Origin: Mageeibacillus sp. UBA6976
GTDB taxonomy: Bacteria > Bacillota > Clostridia > Saccharofermentanales > Saccharofermentanaceae
Direction: 5' to 3'
DNA: 36,622 nt
Assembly (NCBI GenBank): GCA_002450155.1
Contig: DJYO01000016.1
Coordinates: forward strand, 230-36,851
Positions 31,132 through 36,622 of the stretch are shown here, piece after piece. Under the pieces are notes generated by a model. It worked only from the letters and a program-made list of their open reading frames with translations. It did not search any database and was not told the DNA's origin. Both the position numbers and the translations under genes were made by a program. The number at the start of each line of letters is the position of its first letter. Within the stretch, counting starts at the first letter, position 1.

Positions 31132-32103
31132 CTATGTATGATTATTATATTTTTCTTTATACCAGTTGTCAACAACTATTCTCAAGAATTCAAACGAACT
31201 CTTAATCAATTCATTATTATCATAGTAATGTATGTTTTTGTACATTCTGTTAATAACTAAATGCAACTCTTTGCTCTCATGATCGTGTACGCTTTGACTT
31301 TTGACCAATGTCTTATGAGTATATAGAAGAGTAACAATTTCCTGAATTCGAGAATTGCTCATCTTAAGTGTTCTGAATCCAGGGCTCAACCCGGGAATCA
31401 TCGACAACTCATGAGTTACTCGGAAATTCGTCCTATGTACAGTACTACCTGTTGATAAATCATTAAAGATACAGTTGCTGTGAGCAGCTGCATTTCTTAT
31501 GCTTTTAACAGTTAATAATCTATAATAATTATCTATCATCAAAGAATCATTAAACCTATTCGCACAGAACTTATAAAAATCAACCAGCCTGCCGAATGGA
31601 ATTATCTCTATAAAAGCCCAAACTGGAAAATCCCCGTTATACTTCGAATAAATAGCACCGCAATAAATATTGTTTGCGTTTCTGCTAAGTTCAGAATCCA
31701 ATATAGCAATCTGGTCTTGAGATAGAGAATATCTATAATCTTCTACGATTTGATATCCATCTTCCGTCTGGTTATCTTCAATGAATCTCAATAATTGAAG
31801 TTTAGTGTGATGCTCAATATCCAAAGACATTTGAATAATACGATAACGGAATCTCATATCGATTTTGGCCAAATCAACAAGATATGCAAATTCCAGATCT
31901 ATATACTTATCTTTGTTTTTTCCGGAAGCATGTTTGGGATAATTCTTTCGATACGAAGCAAGCTTAAAATAGTAGTTGTGGTTTCTCAAGTAATCTTCAG
32001 CGACAGCCTCACCAATAATGCTAAAACGCACACCCTTATTCTTAAGATGCTCAATTAACTCTATTGCTGTCTTCTTAGGTTTTCTGTTGGACATGTCAGT
32101 CAC
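31132..32103 (-). CDS. Abi-family (AbiD/F, HEPN) abortive-infection protein
   Basis: A 323-residue protein of the Abi_2 (AbiD/AbiF) family. The start is typical (KPKKTAIELIEHLKNKGVRF, then LRNHNYYFKLASYRKNY). YLVDLAKIDMRFRYRIIQMS and DFPVWAFIEIIPFGRLVDFY follow. The HEPN catalytic-type R-x4-6-H motif appears as IRNAAAHSN near residue 207. HEPN proteins are RNases, and Abi members stop phage growth by killing or arresting the infected cell. It starts with GTG in a four-base overlap with the rmlA stop (an ATG three codons later is the alternative), so it is translated with rmlA. It is more AT-rich than the flanking rml genes, which suggests horizontal arrival. Confidence 0.88.
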   Translation of the reverse strand: MTDMSNRKPKKTAIELIEHLKNKGVRFSIIGEAVAEDYLRNHNYYFKLASYRKNYPKHASGKNKDKYIDLEFAYLVDLAKIDMRFRYRIIQMSLDIEHHTKLQLLRFIEDNQTEDGYQIVEDYRYSLSQDQIAILDSELSRNANNIYCGAIYSKYNGDFPVWAFIEIIPFGRLVDFYKFCANRFNDSLMIDNYYRLLTVKSIRNAAAHSNCIFNDLSTGSTVHRTNFRVTHELSMIPGLSPGFRTLKMSNSRIQEIVTLLYTHKTLVKSQSVHDHESKELHLVINRMYKNIHYYDNNELIKSSFEFLRIVVDNWYKEKYNNHT

Positions 32104-32996
32104 TTTATCTTATTTATATATTTTCCATCCAGAACAGCTCTGAGATACTGACCATACTGGCTCTTGCCCATCTTGTTAATGGCAGCCTCTACTCCTGATC
32201 TGTCGATCCAGCCGTTCCTGTATGCGATATCCTCAAGACATCCTATCTTGCGATGCTGATGCTGCTCTAATGTCTTTACGAAGTTACCTGCATCGAATAG
32301 GCTCTCATGAGTTCCGGTATCAAGCCAGGTAAAGCCCTGTCCCATTATCTCAACATTGAGCCTGCCCTGCTCAAGATAGATCCTGTTAAGATCTGTTATC
32401 TCAAGCTCTCCTCTTGCAGAAGGCTTAAGATTCCTGGCATATTCCACAACCTTGTTATCGTAGAAATAAAGACCAGTTACGCAGTAATTGCTCTTAGGAG
32501 CAGCGGGTTTCTCCTCTATCGAGATCGCAGTACCTTCCTTATCGAACTCAACGATACCGAATCTCTCAGGGTCCTCTACATAGTAACCGAATACTGTTGC
32601 GCCCTTGCCGGTCTCGGCATTTGTAACCGCATGTCTTAATCTCTCACGAAGTCCGTGACCTGAGAAGATATTATCGCCTAAGATCATGGCGACATTGTCA
32701 TCACCTATGAACTCATCACCGATGATGAAAGCCTGAGCAAGTCCGTCAGGTGACGGCTGTACTTTATATGAGAGATTGATTCCGAACTGGGAGCCGTCCT
32801 TGAGGAGTTCTTCGAACCTGGGAGTATCCTGGGGAGTTGAGATAATGAGGATATCCCTTATCCCTGCAGACATAAGGACTGACAGAGGATAGTAGATCAT
32901 CGGCTTGTCATAGACAGGCAGAAGCTGTTTGGATGTTACCATTGTAAGCGGATAAAGTCTCGTGCCGGATCCGCCGGCAAGAACTATGCCTTTCAT
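32100..32996 (-). CDS. rmlA: Glucose-1-phosphate thymidylyltransferase
   Basis: First enzyme of dTDP-rhamnose synthesis: glucose-1-phosphate plus dTTP gives dTDP-glucose; 298 residues. The N-terminus MKGIVLAGGSGTRLYPLT holds the nucleotide-binding G-G-x-G-T-R-L signature. DKPMIYYPLSVLMSAGIRDI, ILGDNIFSGHGL, the F-G-I-V-E-F sugar-binding strand and EEKPAAPKSN follow, all as in the family. The ATG at 32996 has GGAGG seven bases upstream; an earlier in-frame start would add ten non-conserved residues. The Abi gene overlaps its stop. Confidence 0.95.
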   Translation of the reverse strand: MKGIVLAGGSGTRLYPLTMVTSKQLLPVYDKPMIYYPLSVLMSAGIRDILIISTPQDTPRFEELLKDGSQFGINLSYKVQPSPDGLAQAFIIGDEFIGDDNVAMILGDNIFSGHGLRERLRHAVTNAETGKGATVFGYYVEDPERFGIVEFDKEGTAISIEEKPAAPKSNYCVTGLYFYDNKVVEYARNLKPSARGELEITDLNRIYLEQGRLNVEIMGQGFTWLDTGTHESLFDAGNFVKTLEQHQHRKIGCLEDIAYRNGWIDRSGVEAAINKMGKSQYGQYLRAVLDGKYINKIK

Positions 32997-33054
32997 ATCA
33001 GGTGCCTCCGTTAAGAAATTCGCCATACATTATATAATAAATATTATAATTGGA

Positions 33055-33798
33055 CTAACTGTCCATGTACTCTTCACAAACTTCTGCATAGTTCTCGGGC
33101 GTGCCGATATCGATGCACTCACCCTCGCCCTTATAAGCATAGACGGGCATTATCTTGTACAGCCAGGAAGGGAAGTTGCCGGGAGCATCCGGAGGATTGC
33201 CCTCTGCTATATACCTGTCGAAAAGAGGAATAATCTCCCTGCCATAGAAATACGCCGCATAGATGCCCCACTCTGTCTTGGGTTCGGAAGGCTTCTCCAC
33301 CATATCCAGAACCTGGCCGTCTTCGGCGATCTCTGCGATCGCGAGCTTCCTTCTCTGCTCTACGTCGGGAACATTGATGGCGATGAGCGTGGGTGCATTC
33401 TTCTCCTTGAAGAAAGCATACATGTCGGTAAGAGAATATGTGAAGATGTTGTCGCCTGCGAATATGGCGATGTCTTCGTCAATGTTCTCCTTCTTGATGG
33501 TGAAGATGATATCGCCGATGGCGCCTAAGCGGTTATCGTTATTTGTGGTGCCGTCGTCTAAGACGGAAATAGGAGCTTTGCCCGATCTGTCGCAGGAAGA
33601 AGCCCAGTCTTCGAACTGGCCTGCGAAGCGCGAGTTGGTTACAAGGATGACGTGGTTAAGATCCGGGAGCTTGTCGATCTCATCCATGATGTAATCGATG
33701 ATGAGCTTGCTGCCGAGCGGAAGAAGCGACTTCGGCTTATCTTTCGTAAGGGGGTAAAGTCTGGTTGCATATCCTGCTGCGAGTAAGATCGCGATCAT
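33055..33798 (-). CDS. Sugar-phosphate nucleotidyltransferase
   Basis: A 247-residue NTP_transferase-fold enzyme: MIAILLAAGYATRLYPLTKD has the L-A-A-G-x-x-T-R-L nucleotide loop, KPKSLLPLGSKLIIDY follows, then FAGDNIF near residue 115, VEKPSEPKTEWGIYAAYF and GECIDIGTPENY. It would activate a sugar-1-phosphate with an NTP. The short length fits glucose-1-phosphate or mannose-1-phosphate transferases, and the sugar is not certain. AAGGAG precedes the ATG. It lies directly upstream of rmlA, so two activated sugars may feed the same surface polymer. Confidence 0.88.
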   Translation of the reverse strand: MIAILLAAGYATRLYPLTKDKPKSLLPLGSKLIIDYIMDEIDKLPDLNHVILVTNSRFAGQFEDWASSCDRSGKAPISVLDDGTTNNDNRLGAIGDIIFTIKKENIDEDIAIFAGDNIFTYSLTDMYAFFKEKNAPTLIAINVPDVEQRRKLAIAEIAEDGQVLDMVEKPSEPKTEWGIYAAYFYGREIIPLFDRYIAEGNPPDAPGNFPSWLYKIMPVYAYKGEGECIDIGTPENYAEVCEEYMDS

Positions 33799-33855
33799 GT
33801 CAAATACTCCTTAGGTATCCTCAATCGAGCATTTATTATACACGAAATACTATTC

Positions 33856-35979
33856 TTAGAATCCTTCAATAAAAGCTTGTTCTGTTACAGCTGTGATACC
33901 TTCGTATGTTGCACTGGGTGCAGGTGATCCCTTAGGCACCAGTACGATCTGGATTCCTTCGAGTCTTGCAGATCTTCCTGCTGTGCCTGCGCACTCACCG
34001 TTCCTGGCCCAAGCCATCCAGCCGATATCCTGTGCATGGACTCTGTAGTAGATATCGTAGTAGTCTGCTATCTCACCGTAGAGCTCGATGCAGATTCCCT
34101 CAAGTCTCCTGGCTTCACCCTGCGTTCCGCTCATCTCGCCGTCATAGCTCCAGCCCTGCCAGCCGTAATCCTGTACATGAGTCTTGTACTTGATTCCACC
34201 TGAATACTGTGTGCCTGACAGGAACAGTTCGATACCTTCAAGTCTCTTGGATTCGCCTGATGTACCAGACATAGCACCATTGGAAGCATATGACCTCTCC
34301 CAGCCGTAATCCTGTACATGTACTCTGTACTTGACTGACATTGAAGAACCAGAATTCTTAGGTACGATCCTTATCTTGAGTTCTTCTATCCTCTTAGACT
34401 CACCTGTTGTTCCTGCAAGTGCTCCGTCCTTTACCCAGCCCTGCATATCACCATAGTCCTGGATATGTACGCAGTATTCTACTGAGTAATAGTCTGCGAG
34501 CTCACCTGTAAATCTGATCTCGATAGCCTCGATACGTAAGGATTGACCTTCTGTACCACACTTCTGACCTGCATCTGTCCATTCCATCCAGCCGATGTTC
34601 TGGACATGTACTCTGTACTGTAGTGTTCCTGAGTAAGGTGTATTGTTCTCGAAGTTGATAGTTATCTCTTCGAGACGCTTGCTCTTACCTCTTGTACCGA
34701 TGGTAAGCACGCCTGCTTCAGTTGTATAGCTTACATCACCTATATCCTGGACATGTGCGATACCTGTTGTGAGCTTTGGTGTTTCGATTGGCTCAGGTGT
34801 AGGTGCTGGTGTAGATGGCGCGGGAGTCGTTGAGGAACCCGAACCAGAGCCTGAACCAGAACCGGAACTGACAGCAGTCCATTTAGCATAAAGTGTAATG
34901 TTACTGATTACTGATGAATTGAAGTCATAAGCTGTTGTGCATGCTGAATCTGTATACCAGCCGCCAAATGTATAACCAGATGCGGAAGGATCAGATGGTT
35001 TAGAAGCTTTGCCTCCACTAGTAATCGTTTGAACGGCGGGTGCAGAGCCGTGACCATTTGCATTGAACGAAACAGTATAGTTTGTCGGCGATGGTATGTT
35101 AAACGCCGATTTGATCAGATCATCGCTCGGTATCGTGCCATTCTTGTGTAGATATAAATAGGCGAACAATTCAGCCGAGAACAGTTTCCATCCATGTCCG
35201 CCATAGTATGAATCAAATGAATAAAGTGAGACACTAACACTAGAATTGTTGTTTTCCTGTATCTTCTGAGCATATAATTCTGACGTTGTCTTGAAGTTCT
35301 TGGGGTCACTGGCTTTAACTTCGCCATCCCCATAAGAAATGAATATATCAGCATTGTCTTGATAGACCAATTCACTCGAATGATTAAACCAGCCCCATTG
35401 ACCTTCGCCTAAATAGTATCCTTGAAAGGGACTGAACGCACCAATCTGTGTGTAGTATTGCTTAAAGCAGACTCCAGAAGCTAACGATGCTGCGGCACCA
35501 CACGAGAGTCCCGTAATGTTGATTTCTGCATTTGTATCGATCTTAGAACTTAAAGTGCCATTCTTTATGTTTTTGCCCAAAAGTCCACTTAGTTTATCCC
35601 CCATTGACCATCGGTGAAAAGCTTCATATATACTTGGAGTGGTGCCAACTTCAATGTTGGGGACAATGATTACCATCTCGTCCATATACCCCATAGTGGT
35701 CCAATACTCTACAAGATTTCTAAAAGTATCCAGTGGAATATCCGAAACTCCGCCAGAGCCATGAATAAATATTAAAACCGGGTATTTTCCATCAGCTGTT
35801 GGTTCTAGATAGTACCCCTTATTCTCGACTCCATTAGAAGTGCCATAATTATACTCTTTCCATGTGTTTTCATATGTATTGCCCGCTGCATAAGCACGGT
35901 TACTGGCAAATGGCAAAGAAGATACTATAAGCAACGCTATCAGAAATCCAGAATACAATTTTATCAATCTGTTACTCAT
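33856..35979 (-). CDS. Secreted esterase-like protein with InlB-type repeat and six ChW repeats
   Basis: A 707-residue secreted protein. The signal peptide is residues about 1-32, ending in A-Y-A-A. An alpha/beta-hydrolase domain follows (about 35-290) with IFIHGSGGV near residue 70, the nucleophile elbow GLSCG (Ser near 157) and GGHGW near 260, fitting a Ser-His esterase. One Listeria-Bacteroides (InlB B-type) repeat (SGYTFGGWYTDSACTTAYDF near 335) precedes a Gly/Ser and Pro linker. Six ~47-residue ChW repeats (about 398-700) end the protein, with cores such as VHVQDYGWQGW and SGESKRLEGI. ChW modules are thought to anchor proteins to the clostridial surface. GGAG lies five bases before the chosen ATG. 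Substrate unknown. Confidence 0.85.
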   Translation of the reverse strand: MSNRLIKLYSGFLIALLIVSSLPFASNRAYAAGNTYENTWKEYNYGTSNGVENKGYYLEPTADGKYPVLIFIHGSGGVSDIPLDTFRNLVEYWTTMGYMDEMVIIVPNIEVGTTPSIYEAFHRWSMGDKLSGLLGKNIKNGTLSSKIDTNAEINITGLSCGAAASLASGVCFKQYYTQIGAFSPFQGYYLGEGQWGWFNHSSELVYQDNADIFISYGDGEVKASDPKNFKTTSELYAQKIQENNNSSVSVSLYSFDSYYGGHGWKLFSAELFAYLYLHKNGTIPSDDLIKSAFNIPSPTNYTVSFNANGHGSAPAVQTITSGGKASKPSDPSASGYTFGGWYTDSACTTAYDFNSSVISNITLYAKWTAVSSGSGSGSGSGSSTTPAPSTPAPTPEPIETPKLTTGIAHVQDIGDVSYTTEAGVLTIGTRGKSKRLEEITINFENNTPYSGTLQYRVHVQNIGWMEWTDAGQKCGTEGQSLRIEAIEIRFTGELADYYSVEYCVHIQDYGDMQGWVKDGALAGTTGESKRIEELKIRIVPKNSGSSMSVKYRVHVQDYGWERSYASNGAMSGTSGESKRLEGIELFLSGTQYSGGIKYKTHVQDYGWQGWSYDGEMSGTQGEARRLEGICIELYGEIADYYDIYYRVHAQDIGWMAWARNGECAGTAGRSARLEGIQIVLVPKGSPAPSATYEGITAVTEQAFIEGF
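33930..34790 (-). repeat. Six tandem ChW-coding repeats
   Basis: Six units of about 140 bases encode the ChW modules. The DNA itself is repetitive (recurring ATCCTGTACATG and AGTCTCTTGGATTC-like blocks on the plus strand), so unequal recombination could change the copy number. Confidence 0.8.
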
Positions 35980-36103
35980 ATTCACTCCACATAAGTTTAG
36001 CCCGAGGAAAAATCATGTATTTAAGCAATAGTAACATCCACAATCAGCATTTACAATGTATAAGATTAAACACCATTTCTTGGGTGCCGATCATTTTGAT
36101 AAA

Positions 36104-36271
36104 CTATTGTAAATTGGAGTTGAACTGTGTAAGCTGATACGGCTTCAATCCTGACAGCCTGCACCTGTCAGAATACTCTTCCCATAAGAGTTGAAGTGTT
36201 ACTTCGGGCTTAGCCAATTCCTTCTTAAGCTGCTCAAAGTCCGGCATGTAGTATTCACCCTCAATTTTACG
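36104..36271 (-). pseudogene. Fragment of an IS21-family transposase gene (istA)
   Basis: A minus-strand frame ending at TAG (36104-36106) encodes YMPDFEQLKKELAKPEVTLQ, then LLWEEYSDRCRLSGLKPYQL and TQF. This is the conserved segment of IS21 IstA that follows its N-terminal HTH (M-P-D-x-x-x-I-x-K-E-L ... L-L-W-x-E-Y ... P-Y-x-Y-T-Q-F). The catalytic core is missing on one side and the HTH is cut off on the other at 36272, where the IS66 end begins. The remaining space from 35980 to 36103 holds only the upstream region of the esterase gene. Confidence 0.65.
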
Positions 36272-36622
36272 GTAAGCGCTTAATAACCCGGTGCCTACCC
36301 TGACTAAGCGAATAATGCAATACTTAAACGAAATACACTAAAAGACTACAACATGCTCCAATTGGAGTGATTTGTAGCAAATTGCAGATCGTGGTGATGT
36401 ACATGAACGAGATTGAAAAGATCAAGCACGAAGTCCAGATGAACGAATGGAGCCGGCAAGTAATGTCTTGGAGAGAAAGCGGCCTGTCTGCGACTGCCTG
36501 GTGTAAAAGAGAGAATATACCCTGCAGTACATTTTTCTATCGCGAGAGAAAAGTTCGAGAATTCCTTGTCAACGATATCAGAAAAGATGAATGCTGCATC
36601 GAACAACTGCCGGTGTTACCGA
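36272..36622 (+). mobile_element. Left end of an IS66-family element (continues past the window)
   Basis: The sequence GTAAGCG at 36272 matches the usual first bases of IS66 terminal inverted repeats, and a tnpA-type gene follows 125 bases later. The element lies inside the istA fragment. The right end, tnpB, tnpC and the target duplication are outside the window. Confidence 0.6.
36397..36622 (+). CDS. tnpA: IS66 accessory protein TnpA (partial)
   Basis: Incomplete at the window end, 75 codons visible. MYMNEIEKIKHEVQMNEWSR, then WRESGLSATAWCKRENIPCS and TFFYRERKVREF, are characteristic of IS66 OrfA/TnpA, a small HTH protein needed with TnpB for transposition by the DDE transposase TnpC. The start could be this ATG or one two codons on. 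The frame is open to the last base. Confidence 0.82.
   Translation, partial: MYMNEIEKIKHEVQMNEWSRQVMSWRESGLSATAWCKRENIPCSTFFYRERKVREFLVNDIRKDECCIEQLPVLP

Overview
The window reads as a low-to-mid GC Gram-positive anaerobe of the class Clostridia (a Lachnospiraceae- or Oscillospiraceae-like gut or rumen organism). This rests on strong AGGAGG-type ribosome binding sites, an MgtE magnesium transporter, secreted proteins with clostridial hydrophobic (ChW) repeats, and Firmicute-style promoters and terminators. The genus cannot be fixed from sequence alone.

Layout. (1) 1-1.8 kb: an MFS transporter and a tRNA-Ser(GCU) with its terminator. (2) 1.8-15.1 kb: a large accessory block between the tRNA and mgtE. 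It opens with the 3' stub of a NUDIX hydrolase gene. It then holds a 1,406-residue Cas4/RecB-like nuclease fused to a Dna2/Upf1-type helicase and, divergently, a UvrD-like helicase. Next comes a tight operon: a complete ClpP peptidase, translationally coupled to a soluble VirD4/TraG-like ATPase, then three proteins I do not recognise. A convergent coiled-coil protein of 475 residues follows, and the block ends in a five-copy palindromic repeat. There is no relaxase, VirB4 or integrase, so the VirD4-like ATPase is not explained by conjugation. This block is the best candidate for an undescribed system, possibly anti-phage defence.

(3) 15.1-22.2 kb: ordinary chromosomal genes. These are mgtE behind a leader RNA with a terminator/antiterminator switch, a flavodoxin-fold oxidoreductase, two membrane acyltransferases that both look leaderless, a zinc-ribbon/TPR protein, a DUF6273-type lipoprotein and a TetR regulator. 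(4) 22.4-28.4 kb: a visibly AT-rich stretch of addiction modules and debris. It holds an MqsR-like toxin with an MqsA-Panacea antitoxin, a HigBA pair with a SecB-like chaperone (a toxin-antitoxin-chaperone system), a RelE/RHH pair, an HTH-Fic pair, and stubs of a second Panacea gene and a DUF3800 gene. Most intact modules have an inverted-repeat operator upstream.

(5) 28.7-36.0 kb: a leftward cell-surface cluster. In transcription order it encodes a secreted esterase with six ChW repeats, a sugar nucleotidyltransferase, RmlA, an Abi-type HEPN protein overlapping rmlA, RmlB, and a ChW/metallo-beta-lactamase lipoprotein. The defence-like Abi gene sits inside the dTDP-sugar pathway genes. (6) 36.1-36.6 kb: a stub of an IS21 istA gene broken by the left end of an IS66 element that runs off the window.
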